Below are positions 7,298-15,377 of a stretch of 64,000 nt of DNA, in pieces. A program made the position numbers and the translations under genes. The notes beneath the pieces were generated by a model, which saw only the letters and a program-made list of their open reading frames with translations, did no database searches and was not told the DNA's origin. Source of the DNA: a bacterium (GTDB taxonomy: Bacteria > Planctomycetota > Planctomycetia > Isosphaerales > Isosphaeraceae); contig WGMM01000022.1 in NCBI GenBank assembly GCA_016125085.1, positions 62,001-126,000 of the forward strand, in the 5' to 3' direction. Numbering within the stretch: the first letter of the stretch is position 1; every line of letters begins with the position of its first letter.

Positions 7298-9811
7298 TCA
7301 ATGCCGGAACAGGAATTCCTTGGAATTGATGAGCACCCAGCCGATGTCTTCGACGGCCATGCGGCGGTCTTTGGCACCCTGGATGTGCTTGGCCGCGGCT
7401 TCGACTTCCTGGGCGGATGGATCGCGGCTGAGGGCCGCCAGATAGAGTTCCTTCACAATCGCCTCAGGCGTTTTGTCGCTCTTGGCCAGCTCGGCCATGC
7501 GGCCCTTGTCGTCGCGAAGCTTGCCGTTGACGGTCGCCCCGCCGATCAGCTGTAGCGCCTGGCTCAGATTCGAATCGCTTTCCCGCTCGCATTCGCAGGC
7601 CAGTTCGCGAGCAGGTCGGCCGAATGTCTTCAGGAAGGCGTTTTCCATCTTGCCGTCGGGGATCTGCGTGGCACGCACGCCGTCCGGCAAGCCGGCGAAC
7701 TGGGTCGGGCTGGCCGTGAAGGTCGAAATGGCGTCCAGAAGCACTTCGGCAGGCAGCAGCTTGGTGGCCGCGTGCGAGAAGTAAATCGTGTCGTTCGCGT
7801 TGAACTGGTTCGAACGGGCCGTGAGCTGATACGTCCGGCTGTTGGCGATCGTGCGGATCAGCTCCTTGAGCGAATAACCCGACTTCACGAAGTGAGCGGC
7901 CAGACCGTCGATCAGTTCGTCGTTGCAGGCTGGGTTCGAGTCGCGGAAGTCGTCCACCGGCTCCACGATGCCCCGGCCCATCAGGTGGAACCACACCCGG
8001 TTGACCATGCTCTTGGCGAAGAACGGGTTCTCAGGACCGGTCAGCCATTTGGCCATCCGCACGCGGCGTTCTTCCGGAGTAGTGGCGTCGTCGTAAATCG
8101 GGCCGCCCAGGGCCTTCGGCTTCATCACTACGCCCGTACGCGGCTGGCGCACGTCGCCATCAGCAGCGGCGTAGATGATCTCTTCGTCCGGCAGCAGCCC
8201 CTTCTTCTGGCGAACTCGCGAGAAAAAGGCCGCGAAGCCGTAGTAATCGTCCTGCGTCCACTTCTCGAAGGGGTGGTTGTGGCACTTGGCACACTGAATC
8301 CGCACGCCCATGAAGAGCTGGGCCGTGGTTTCCACGGAGCTGTCCGGGTCGCGGCTGATACGGTAATAGTTCGCGGCCGGATTCTTGAAGGTCGAGCCGT
8401 CGGCCGTCAGCAGCTCACGCACGAACTGGTCCAGCGGTTTGTCGGCCTGCAGGCTTTCGCGAATCCAGCGCTGGAAGACGTTCGTACCCTTGACCTGGAT
8501 CAACCGGGCATTCGAACGCAGAACGTCGGCCAGCTTGAGTGTCCAGTAGTCATAGAATTCGTCGCGGGTGAGAAGCGATTCGATCAGCTTCGCGCGCCGG
8601 TCGGGCCGCTTGTCAGCCAGAAATGCCGCACGTTCTTCGACCGTCGGCAGAACGCCGATGACGTCCAGGAACACACGACGCACGAATTCTTCGTCCGTGC
8701 ACAATTCGCTGGGGGCGATCCGCATCCGGTTCAGCTTGGCGAACACGGCGTTGTCGACCAGGCTGTCGGTCGGCACTTCGGCCGGCTTGAAGCCCGGCAC
8801 TTCGACCAGGTGCGTCAGCCGAACGATCGCGACCAGATCCTGATAGTGAGCGATGATGGCCGCTTCGCCCGGCGATTTGAACGTCACGAAGCCGTTCACG
8901 TCGACATCGGCGATTTCGGGAGCCGAACTGCTGTAATAGGCCAGGGGCGTCACATCGCGGGTCGTGTTATCCGCATACTTCACCCGCACGGCCACCTGCT
9001 GGGTCGTGAACGGTTCGTGCAGCACGCGATGCTCGGGCAGAATCTCCAGGGCCAGGGCCTTGGGGGCTTGCGGGTCGTCCTTGCCGCCCTCGGCGATCCA
9101 GTCGCGGATGAACTCGTGGGACTTCGTTCCGCGCGACAGCCGCAGGCCGCCTTCGTGAGCCACTTCGCCCAGCGGCTTGGTCAGAACCAGGCTGGCATCG
9201 GGGGCGAAAACGTCGATCCGCCGGCCACCGGCTTCACGCGTGAGTGTCTTGATATCGTCATCGGGCAGGTAGCCGCGAAGGCTCAGCTTGAAGCCGCCTT
9301 TGCCCGTGGGCGTGCCGTGGCAGGCACCCATGTTGCAGTTCGCCTGGCTGAAGGCCGGAATCACGTCGTTGCGGAACGAAACCGGATCAGGCTCGTTCAG
9401 GCCCGTCACGGTCACGTCGGCCTTCGCCGTCAGGCCGTTGCCCAGGTCCGCCGTAATCGTGACCTTGCCGTCGCCTACCGGAACGATCTGGCCGGTTTTG
9501 GCGACTTTGACGATTTTGTCGTCCGAACTCGTCCACTTGACTTCACGGGTGAAATCGGCCCGCTGGGCATTCGCCATCGTGCCTGAGGCGATCAACTGGG
9601 CTGTGTCGCGGCGGCCCTTGAGCGAGACCGTTCCGGGAGCGATCTCCAGCTTCGACGGCTTCGGCGTCTCCACCGGCTTGCCGGGCGGAGTCGTCACGAC
9701 GACTTTCGTCTTGCCGGAATTTTGGTCCGCGGCCCGAAGTTCGCCGGGGCCGGCATGGGCCACGATCGAGAGCATCAACAATCCGGTGCCGAATGCGTTA
9801 CGGAATTTCAT
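7298..9811 (-). CDS. DUF1549/DUF1553 planctomycete cytochrome-like protein with two Ig-like domains
   Basis: 837 residues; ATG at 9811 with GAGGAG 7 nt upstream and a Sec signal peptide. Order of parts: a BIG2-type Ig-like domain (about 55-140); a cytochrome-c-like segment with CNMGACHG (about 160), the planctomycete heme-type motif; a second Ig-like domain (about 250-335); DUF1549 (about 345-540) with FVRRVFLDVIGVLPT; CAKCHNHPFEKW, a CxxCH site; and DUF1553 at the C-terminus, ending NSKEFLFRH. These are large exported proteins abundant in planctomycetes, presumed to act in extracytoplasmic redox or polymer processing; no reaction is proven. Unlike its paralogue at 25701, it has no PPC or DUF1501 partner beside it. 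Confidence 0.9.
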   Translation of the reverse strand: MKFRNAFGTGLLMLSIVAHAGPGELRAADQNSGKTKVVVTTPPGKPVETPKPSKLEIAPGTVSLKGRRDTAQLIASGTMANAQRADFTREVKWTSSDDKIVKVAKTGQIVPVGDGKVTITADLGNGLTAKADVTVTGLNEPDPVSFRNDVIPAFSQANCNMGACHGTPTGKGGFKLSLRGYLPDDDIKTLTREAGGRRIDVFAPDASLVLTKPLGEVAHEGGLRLSRGTKSHEFIRDWIAEGGKDDPQAPKALALEILPEHRVLHEPFTTQQVAVRVKYADNTTRDVTPLAYYSSSAPEIADVDVNGFVTFKSPGEAAIIAHYQDLVAIVRLTHLVEVPGFKPAEVPTDSLVDNAVFAKLNRMRIAPSELCTDEEFVRRVFLDVIGVLPTVEERAAFLADKRPDRRAKLIESLLTRDEFYDYWTLKLADVLRSNARLIQVKGTNVFQRWIRESLQADKPLDQFVRELLTADGSTFKNPAANYYRISRDPDSSVETTAQLFMGVRIQCAKCHNHPFEKWTQDDYYGFAAFFSRVRQKKGLLPDEEIIYAAADGDVRQPRTGVVMKPKALGGPIYDDATTPEERRVRMAKWLTGPENPFFAKSMVNRVWFHLMGRGIVEPVDDFRDSNPACNDELIDGLAAHFVKSGYSLKELIRTIANSRTYQLTARSNQFNANDTIYFSHAATKLLPAEVLLDAISTFTASPTQFAGLPDGVRATQIPDGKMENAFLKTFGRPARELACECERESDSNLSQALQLIGGATVNGKLRDDKGRMAELAKSDKTPEAIVKELYLAALSRDPSAQEVEAAAKHIQGAKDRRMAVEDIGWVLINSKEFLFRH

Positions 9812-10101
9812 GGCGAGTCTCCTCGTCGCGGGAGTGCGGGCAGGTCGGAAGGCGTCGGACCGGAACAGGTTTCAGGCGGGATTCGGTGCGGACGGATTCG
9901 GATCAGAAAGATCGAAATTCCGGGGAATTCGCACCGCAGGTCGCGGCGGACGCCGGCAGGCCGAACGGTCAGGGTGAGCAGCAGAATCGTGAACGATCTC
10001 CGCAATCACCCAATATCAAGATTATGACACAACCCTCACGAACCGGTAAAGGGATTTCTTCGTGATGGTTCTGGTTCTTGTTTATTTTGCCGGTCGAGCG
10101 A
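9812..10101. other. Intergenic region, no gene recognised
   Basis: The leader of the minus-strand DUF1549/1553 gene and the 3' flank of the VWA operon. No coding frame is convincing. It should hold the promoter for 9811. The inverted repeat at 10102-10158 borders it. Confidence 0.5.
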
Positions 10102-10158
10102 AAAAGGGGACGGGAGTCATTTCCCGGAGTTCGAAGAAAATGACCCCCGTCCCCTTTT
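10102..10158. repeat. Long inverted repeat (21-bp arms), REP-like, likely also a terminator
   Basis: AAAAGGGGACGGGAGTCATTT (10102-10122) is the reverse complement of AAATGACCCCCGTCCCCTTTT (10138-10158) except for one base, with a 15-nt spacer. It starts about 10 nt after the stop of the VWA gene and leaves a U-rich end on either strand, so it can terminate in both directions. From memory, similar GGGGACGGG-TCATTT palindromes recur in other genomes near REP-associated transposases; that is not checked here. Confidence 0.7.
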
Positions 10159-10168
10159 ATGAGGCGGC

Positions 10169-11200
10169 TCACTTTCCGCCGAATTCGTTCACGTCGATAT
10201 GCCGGTACGCTCCGCCTGTGGCGGCCGCCAGCCGTTTCAGGGGTGACTGACCGGGCAAGGCCCGTCCGGGGCTGAAGTGGATCGTCTGAATCCGCACGCC
10301 AAGGTCGTCCTGCACCAGCTTGTTCACGTCCGAATAGGTCATCAGGTCGGCGTCGGTCAGGAAGAAGATCACCTCGGGCTTCATCGCCAGGGCAATCCGC
10401 AGAGCCTCCATATGGTCCGTGCCACCTTCCGGCAACAGACGTTCAAGCTGTGTTTCGATCTGGGCCTTGTTGCTCTCCGTGGCCGGGACCAGGTTCTCCG
10501 ACCCGCTGACGACGATCCGCTTGGGCACCTGGTTGTAGAAGATCACGGCCACGCGTGCCTCCGGCGGCAAGGGTCGCAGGCTTCGCATCAGCTCGTTCTT
10601 GGCGACGGTCAAAGCGTCCTGAAACGCCATCGATCCGGACCGGTCGATCACGAACGCGAACGACCGGGCCCGCGCCTCCGTCCCGAAAAACGTCGTGCCG
10701 TAGCCAAGCCCCGGGCCCTGCGCGGGGCCAGTGCCCACACCCGTGCCGCCACCTCCGCCCGAGCCCAGGCCCGGGATCAAGCCCAGGCCCGAAGCCGCTT
10801 CGGCCCCCGCGAAGTTCGAAACCGGCGACGCCGTGCTCGACGCCGGCAGAGCATCGGCCAGAATCATTTCGCCAGGATCGGCCGAAGGAGCAAGAAATTG
10901 CGTATCTTTCGACACTCTCGGTAATTGCACATTGCCGGCACCACCGTCTTCGCCCGGTGAGCCGCCTGAGATCCGGCCGATCGGACCGGCACGCGTATCA
11001 AGGTCGGAGACATCACCACGCAGGCCGATCACCGGGCGAATTTCTTCCTCTGCCGCCGGCGGGGCGACGCTCATCACCACGAGCCCGGAGAGCACGACCA
11101 GCAGGCTGTGAACCAATGCGGAAACGGCCAGACTGCGCCAGTCCGTCAGCGGCCCCGAGCCGAAAGACGAACGCCCTGGAGCTGTCGGAACGCCACTCAT
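10169..11200 (-). CDS. Membrane-anchored VWA-domain protein
   Basis: 343 residues from the ATG at 11200, which overlaps the stop of the preceding gene (ATGA). An N-terminal helix (LAVSALVHSLLVVLSGLVVMSV, about residues 22-43) anchors the protein. A Gly/Pro-rich linker (GLGSGGGGGTGVGTG) follows. The C-terminal half is a von Willebrand factor A domain with a complete MIDAS signature: FVIDRSGSM (DxSxS), a downstream Thr in GGTDHM and a later Asp in FLTDAD. VWA domains bind ligands through a metal ion. It is the last gene of the ExbB-ExbD-ExbD operon, so it may be the envelope part moved by that proton-driven motor, or may assemble it (inference). Confidence 0.85.
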   Translation of the reverse strand: MSGVPTAPGRSSFGSGPLTDWRSLAVSALVHSLLVVLSGLVVMSVAPPAAEEEIRPVIGLRGDVSDLDTRAGPIGRISGGSPGEDGGAGNVQLPRVSKDTQFLAPSADPGEMILADALPASSTASPVSNFAGAEAASGLGLIPGLGSGGGGGTGVGTGPAQGPGLGYGTTFFGTEARARSFAFVIDRSGSMAFQDALTVAKNELMRSLRPLPPEARVAVIFYNQVPKRIVVSGSENLVPATESNKAQIETQLERLLPEGGTDHMEALRIALAMKPEVIFFLTDADLMTYSDVNKLVQDDLGVRIQTIHFSPGRALPGQSPLKRLAAATGGAYRHIDVNEFGGK

Positions 11201-12207
11201 GGCTGTGGCCTCCCCGAATCGTTCCCTGAGTTCGCATTCTGCCGCACCGCAGCACGCCAGGCTTCCGTACGGCGACGGGACCGGTCGGACCAGAGCAGCA
11301 TCACCCGCAAAAGCGTGATCGCGGCGATCACGCCAAGAATCACGAAAAAGACGAACTTGTCGTCGGCTTGCGCCGGCAAGCCGGTCGACGATCCGCCAGC
11401 CGACTCCGAAGTCTTTTCGAATCCAGCCGAAGCGAGCCAGGGAGCGATCCGGGGCTCGTCTTCGGCTTCGTAGCGGATCTTGCGAAGAAACCAGGCGACA
11501 AGGCGAACGGGTGATCCTGGCTCGGTGCGGTCGATTCCAGCCTTTTCGTCTTTGGGCGGAACGATGTTGGTGACGACCGCCAGGCCATCGTCGTCGGTGC
11601 GGATCCAGAGTTCCTCGAGCGACGGAAACTGGCCACGGGGCTCTGTACGGAACCGGCGAAAAACAACGCCCGAAATGATGAGCGGCTCGTCCTTCAGGCC
11701 AGGATCGGCCTGCCAGAGTTCGCGGAAGCTGACGATCCGGCCGGTATCCGGCGCGCGTCTTTTCAGTGCCCTGTCCAGATTTGGCCAGTCCGCCAGCCCG
11801 ACCGGTTCGATGACCGGATCCTCCCGGGCCAGGATGCCGTCCGGATGCTTCGCCCCTTGCTGGGCCAGTGCATGGCTGGACGAAAGCATCGGCAGTAGGA
11901 ACGCCAGAACCCGGATTGCCCCGGAATTCCACGCGCCGAGACACGTGACGAATCCGCCTCCAACGAGCCGGAAACGTGAGCGACGGAAACCATCGACCAG
12001 CCGGAAGCGTGAGCGACGGAAACCATCGACAATCGCGATCACGGCCTGGAATATCGAACCGGCGAGATAGAGCAGCGAAACCGATCGGCATCCGTCGCTG
12101 ACGCTTCCGGCTCGTTTTGCCGATTTAAGAAAGCATCCATCGCTGACGCTTCCGGCTCGTATTTCGGCTTCGCCTACGGTTCGGATCACCACCGTATCGT
12201 TTTTCAT
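11197..12207 (-). CDS. Membrane protein of the Exb/VWA operon, N-terminus built from repeats
   Basis: 336 residues; start and stop both overlap the neighbours by 4 nt (ATGA), which supports the start at 12207. The first ~100 residues are odd: AGSVSDGC appears twice and VDGFRRSRFRL twice, because DNA repeats (11965-12159) lie inside the frame. A hydrophobic run (LLYLAGSIFQAVIAIV) and a second one resembling a signal peptide (VLAFLLPMLSSSHALAQ, about 100-117) follow. The middle has IVSFRELWQ...EPLIISGVVFR and ELWIRTDDDGLAVV. A membrane helix near residue 290 (FVFFVILGVIAAITLL) precedes a basic tail. I do not recognise a family. The context suggests an envelope component of a TolQR-like machine. 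An internal start cannot be excluded, but no good start codon follows the repeats. Confidence 0.65.
   Translation of the reverse strand: MKNDTVVIRTVGEAEIRAGSVSDGCFLKSAKRAGSVSDGCRSVSLLYLAGSIFQAVIAIVDGFRRSRFRLVDGFRRSRFRLVGGGFVTCLGAWNSGAIRVLAFLLPMLSSSHALAQQGAKHPDGILAREDPVIEPVGLADWPNLDRALKRRAPDTGRIVSFRELWQADPGLKDEPLIISGVVFRRFRTEPRGQFPSLEELWIRTDDDGLAVVTNIVPPKDEKAGIDRTEPGSPVRLVAWFLRKIRYEAEDEPRIAPWLASAGFEKTSESAGGSSTGLPAQADDKFVFFVILGVIAAITLLRVMLLWSDRSRRRTEAWRAAVRQNANSGNDSGRPQP
11965..12030 (+). repeat. Tandem 33-bp repeat inside a coding region (two copies)
   Basis: Two adjacent 33-bp units (11965-11997 and 11998-12030) built on AGCCGGAAGCGTGAGCGACG, differing at only two positions. The unit length is a multiple of three, so each adds the same 11 residues to the minus-strand protein. 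They share their core, in opposite orientation, with the repeats at 12089-12159. Confidence 0.85.
12089..12159 (-). repeat. Two inverted copies of the same repeat core
   Basis: CATCCGTCGCTGACGCTTCC plus CGGCTCG at 12089-12114, and the same with one change at 12134-12159. They are 45 bp apart and oriented opposite to the pair at 11965-12030. They encode the duplicated AGSVSDGC segments of the minus-strand protein. Confidence 0.85.
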
Positions 12208-12839
12208 CGCTCCGGCCTCCCGGTTTCGGGCGGTTCGGCAAGATGGATCGTTTGAGCACCGGCGGCCTGCGCTGCGGCCACGATCTTCGCGGCTTCCTCG
12301 TAGAGGAGACGGGGGTCGGCCAGGAGGGTCACCCCCAGGGGCTTGTTTTCCAGCACCCGGGCATAACGCTTCAGCCGGTCTTCGAGCGTCGCGATATCAG
12401 GGACTTGAGTCAGGCCCAGCTTGATCGAAACGAGATTCCCCTCATCGTCCGATGTCGCCGTCACCCGCAGGTCGTTCTCGATCCCCAGGTCGGGCAAGCC
12501 CATGCGCGAAGTATCCAGCTTCGCCATGCCGCCTTCCGCACGTGCTTGCACCGGCGCGGCCACGGGCAGCTCCAGGTCGATCCGCAGCTCGTTCGAAGCC
12601 GGTTGAAAGGTCAGAATGAAAAACGCCAGGAGCTGAAAGGCCATGTCGAGCATCGGCGCCACGGGAAATGCCACTTCATCAGGCAGTTCCGCACGCCGCA
12701 CGCGCCGGCGCTGCGATTCGGGTGAAGGCTCGACGATCGCACCTGACTCAAGCGCGCGGCTCGCCGCCGCGGCCCAGTCGGCCCCGAAGCCGACGACGTC
12801 GGCCGAAACCACGCGGGGCTCGCCTTCGAACCGGTTCAT
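12204..12839 (-). CDS. ExbD/TolR-family biopolymer transport protein (second copy)
   Basis: 211 residues from the ATG at 12839, which overlaps the upstream stop (ATGA). A cytoplasmic N-terminal region of about 55 residues precedes LPDEVAFPVAPMLDMAFQLLAFFILTFQP: the ExbD-type single membrane helix, with its proton-carrying Asp in PMLDMAFQLL. A periplasmic domain of about 120 residues follows (ELRIDLELPVA, then a C-terminal alpha/beta region ending in QTIHLAEPPE). ExbD/TolR proteins pair with ExbB/TolQ to use the proton gradient. The N-terminal extension is longer than in E. coli ExbD. Two ExbD genes in one operon suggest a heterodimer or hetero-oligomer. Confidence 0.85.
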   Translation of the reverse strand: MNRFEGEPRVVSADVVGFGADWAAAASRALESGAIVEPSPESQRRRVRRAELPDEVAFPVAPMLDMAFQLLAFFILTFQPASNELRIDLELPVAAPVQARAEGGMAKLDTSRMGLPDLGIENDLRVTATSDDEGNLVSIKLGLTQVPDIATLEDRLKRYARVLENKPLGVTLLADPRLLYEEAAKIVAAAQAAGAQTIHLAEPPETGRPER

Positions 12840-13318
12840 GGCGTGGCCTCCTCCACCCGGCTCACGATCAGGCTGAACCGCTCGAAGCCCGCCTGCTGGC
12901 TTTCGGCGAGCGTTCGTCGCAGCCTTCCATAAGGCAACCGCCGGTCGCCACGCACCAGAACCCTTGTGGAAAGCGATGCCGCCGGCAGATCGATCAGCTC
13001 GGCCCCTTCCCGGCGAATGGCCGCCTGCTTGCTCCACCAGGCTGCCTGAAGGGTATCGGGCACTTCTTCCGAGGCACTTACCAGCCGCCCCGTCGGGTCG
13101 ATCGATACCGTCAGCCGGTCCAGCCCCGGGTCAGCCCCCGGCAATGCGGCCGGAGCCACGGGAAGCTTGACCTTCAGGGCCGATTCGTCCACCTTCGAGC
13201 CGAAATGCACGAGCATCATGAAGAATGTGATGAGCTGCAGGACGATGTCGAGCAGCGGCGTCAGGTTCGGGCTGACGTTCTCAGGGCCGCTCTGGCGCCG
13301 ACGTGCCCGGATGCCCAT
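12836..13318 (-). CDS. ExbD/TolR-family biopolymer transport protein (first copy)
   Basis: 160 residues. The N-terminus has a basic stretch then NLTPLLDIVLQLITFFMMLV (about residues 18-37), the classic ExbD/TolR helix with the conserved Asp. The rest is a periplasmic domain with DRLTVSIDPTGRL and TRVLVRGDRRLPYGRLRRTL, as in other ExbD proteins ('v.i.aD..v.y..v..v'). It sits 3 nt downstream of the ExbB-like gene and overlaps the next ExbD by 4 nt, so translation is coupled. Confidence 0.88.
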   Translation of the reverse strand: MGIRARRRQSGPENVSPNLTPLLDIVLQLITFFMMLVHFGSKVDESALKVKLPVAPAALPGADPGLDRLTVSIDPTGRLVSASEEVPDTLQAAWWSKQAAIRREGAELIDLPAASLSTRVLVRGDRRLPYGRLRRTLAESQQAGFERFSLIVSRVEEATP

Positions 13319-13321
13319 GGC

Positions 13322-14149
13322 TCAGGAGCCCTCGATGAGAGCGTTACCGGAATTCAATATGGGATGGCTCGGACGAAGTCCGGCGGCGACCGATTCGAGG
13401 ATTTCGGTCGATGCCATTTCCACATCGACGGAAAGCCGGGCGATCCGGTTTCGGAAATAGGCGTAAAAGAAGATCGCCGGAATCGACACGGCGATGCCTT
13501 CGAGCGTCGCGAAAAGGGCCGTCGAGATCCCGGCGGCCAATTGGCTGGCCTGCGGATTCGCCCCTGCTGTGGCCATCACGCGGAACGAAAGGATCATGCC
13601 GTAAACCGTTCCCAGCAGGCCGATCATCGGGCCAAGGGTGCCGATCGTCGCAAGGTAGGTCGTCCGGTGCTCCATGCGCATCGTTTCGGCTTCGTTGGCT
13701 GCCGCCATCGCCGAAAGCGCACCGTTGAGACCGCCAGTCGGCAACTTGCGAAATCCCCCCTGCAGCACGATTCCCAGAAACGATTCATCACCCGAGAGTC
13801 GTGCCGGGATCTCCGAGAATCGCCGCATGCGAATGAGTTCCGCAAGATCGGCCGTCAGCCTTTCCGGGATCGCCTTCGAATGGCGGTATTCCAGGAACAT
13901 CCAGACGACCAGGGCGATCAGGTAGAACGACATGAAGAGCATCAACAGGCCAAGCGGCCCGGATGCCCGGATCATCCAGGCGATGAACGACTCCGGCTCG
14001 CCCGCGCTTGCCGGAGCGGCGTCGGTCTGGCCGTAAGCGGCCCCGGACGCTGCGATCGCGAGGAAACCAAGAATCCCGAGGACTCTCACGCTCGACATGG
14101 CACGCGTCAAGCGGTCGGATTTCGAACGCGGGGCGAATTCGTCCTGCAT
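13322..14149 (-). CDS. MotA/TolQ/ExbB-family proton channel protein
   Basis: 275 residues. A signal-like N-terminus (up to about SGAAYGQTD) is followed by a first membrane helix (PLGLLMLFMSFYLIALVVWM), a cytoplasmic region and the two conserved family helices: TIGTLGPMIGLLGTVYGMI and ALFATLEGIAVSIPAIFFYAYF. These form the proton channel that energises TonB- or Tol-like machines with ExbD. It heads the operon ExbB-ExbD-ExbD-membrane protein-VWA. No tonB, tolA or tolB gene is present. The start is uncertain: ATG at 14149 and at 14098 both lack a clear Shine-Dalgarno. Confidence 0.9.
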   Translation of the reverse strand: MQDEFAPRSKSDRLTRAMSSVRVLGILGFLAIAASGAAYGQTDAAPASAGEPESFIAWMIRASGPLGLLMLFMSFYLIALVVWMFLEYRHSKAIPERLTADLAELIRMRRFSEIPARLSGDESFLGIVLQGGFRKLPTGGLNGALSAMAAANEAETMRMEHRTTYLATIGTLGPMIGLLGTVYGMILSFRVMATAGANPQASQLAAGISTALFATLEGIAVSIPAIFFYAYFRNRIARLSVDVEMASTEILESVAAGLRPSHPILNSGNALIEGS

Positions 14150-14217
14150 GGCGTATCGGGCTCGACGGTCGGCTGGTGCGAAAGAACTGACGGAGACTTC
14201 AGATTAACCGATCGAGC

Positions 14218-14250
14218 GGATCGCGACAATCGAGGAAATCGTCGCGATCC
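14218..14250 (-). terminator. Stem-loop downstream of the PDZ-like protein gene
   Basis: GGATCGCGAC and GTCGCGATCC form a perfect 10-bp stem about 42 nt after the minus-strand stop at 14292. No U-tract follows. It probably separates this gene from the Exb operon. Confidence 0.55.
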
Positions 14251-14291
14251 CTTGGATTCGAAGGATCTTCATCCCCCCGAACAGGTTCGAT

Positions 14292-15377
14292 TCAACGAAC
14301 GTACCGGTACCCTGGCGGCAGCGGCTGATAGCCTGGCGGCACGAGCTGATACCCGGGCGGCACCGTCTGATTCGGCTGAACGACCGTTCCCGGCGGATAA
14401 AAATCGACGGCCTTGCGAACCGGGATGCCATCCAGCTGCTTCGCCACCGTCACGATCGTCTGGGGCTGAGTCAGACGTTCCAGGTCGCTGGCGGACCGGA
14501 TCGGCCGGTCGTTGATCGCCGTCACGGCGTCGCCCATCAGCAATTCCAGCCTGTCGGCCGCGCTGCCGGGCTGCGGCTTGGTCTGAAGTACCGCATAATA
14601 ATTGCCGTCGCCGATATCGATCAGCCGATACGGGAAGCCCATCGCGTCCGAAAACCCGGCCTGGCCGTTATCGGTTTCCAGCGGTTTGCCGACAGAGCCC
14701 ACAGGCACACTCAGGCTTCGTTCCGATACGACCATCGTCTGAACCGGTTTGGCCGAAGACATCGCCAGATTCAACCGCTGGCCCTGATAGACCTTCTCGA
14801 CTTCGTCGAACGCCGCCTGACGGGCCTTGTCCCGGTCGGCAAGCAGGGTCGAAGCACGTGCCGGCTCGACGAACTCCGCAAGGGCCTTCTCGACACCCTC
14901 GCCTTTCTCGCCACGACGCAATTGGGCGACCAGCGATTCGAAGCGTTCGGCGGCCTGGGCGTCGGCGGGGCGAACCGTCTGCCGAAGCGTTTGCTCCAGC
15001 CGGGTTTCGGTCGCCGCGTTCGCTGCCCGCATCGTCGCGATGGCCTGGGCCAGCTGATTCAGCCCCGGATTCTTCGCCTGATCGTAAAACTCGCCCGTGC
15101 CGATCTTTTCGTATGCCTTGCCGGCGTCCGTGATCGACCAGCGCCAGGTGCCGTCGGTGTAGTACCGAAGATCGGCCCGGTCCCAGATGACGGGCGAGTC
15201 GCCGTCCTTCTCGGTGCGCGACCAGTAATAGCCGTCGGCATCGAGGAACGGCTCGGCGGCGAAGATCGAAACGGCCGGCGAGAACGCGACGATAGCCGCC
15301 GCGATCGCCCGGATTCTGCGCGAATTCTGCGAAGAGAGATGCCTGAGACGCGAAAACAGGCGGCGCGGGGCTTTCAT
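14292..15377 (-). CDS. Secreted protein with PDZ-like region and PPGY-repeat tail
   Basis: 361 residues from the ATG at 15377. A basic N-terminus and signal-like helix end at IFAAEPF. The mature protein begins with an aromatic segment (DADGYYWSRTEKDG), continues with a charged helical region (about residues 85-215) and ends with a PDZ-like piece (GSAADRLELLMGDAVTAIND, RPIRSASDL). The final 35 residues hold three PPGYQ/PPGYR repeats. PDZ domains bind peptide C-termini in envelope proteases and scaffolds, but no protease domain is visible. The start has no strong Shine-Dalgarno. Divergent from the cytochrome gene at 15864; function unknown. Confidence 0.65.
   Translation of the reverse strand: MKAPRRLFSRLRHLSSQNSRRIRAIAAAIVAFSPAVSIFAAEPFLDADGYYWSRTEKDGDSPVIWDRADLRYYTDGTWRWSITDAGKAYEKIGTGEFYDQAKNPGLNQLAQAIATMRAANAATETRLEQTLRQTVRPADAQAAERFESLVAQLRRGEKGEGVEKALAEFVEPARASTLLADRDKARQAAFDEVEKVYQGQRLNLAMSSAKPVQTMVVSERSLSVPVGSVGKPLETDNGQAGFSDAMGFPYRLIDIGDGNYYAVLQTKPQPGSAADRLELLMGDAVTAINDRPIRSASDLERLTQPQTIVTVAKQLDGIPVRKAVDFYPPGTVVQPNQTVPPGYQLVPPGYQPLPPGYRYVR

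Noticed and set aside
7772-9586. 604-codon plus-strand frame
   Set aside because: Antisense to the DUF1549/1553 gene, with no signal peptide or motif; a GC-rich shadow.
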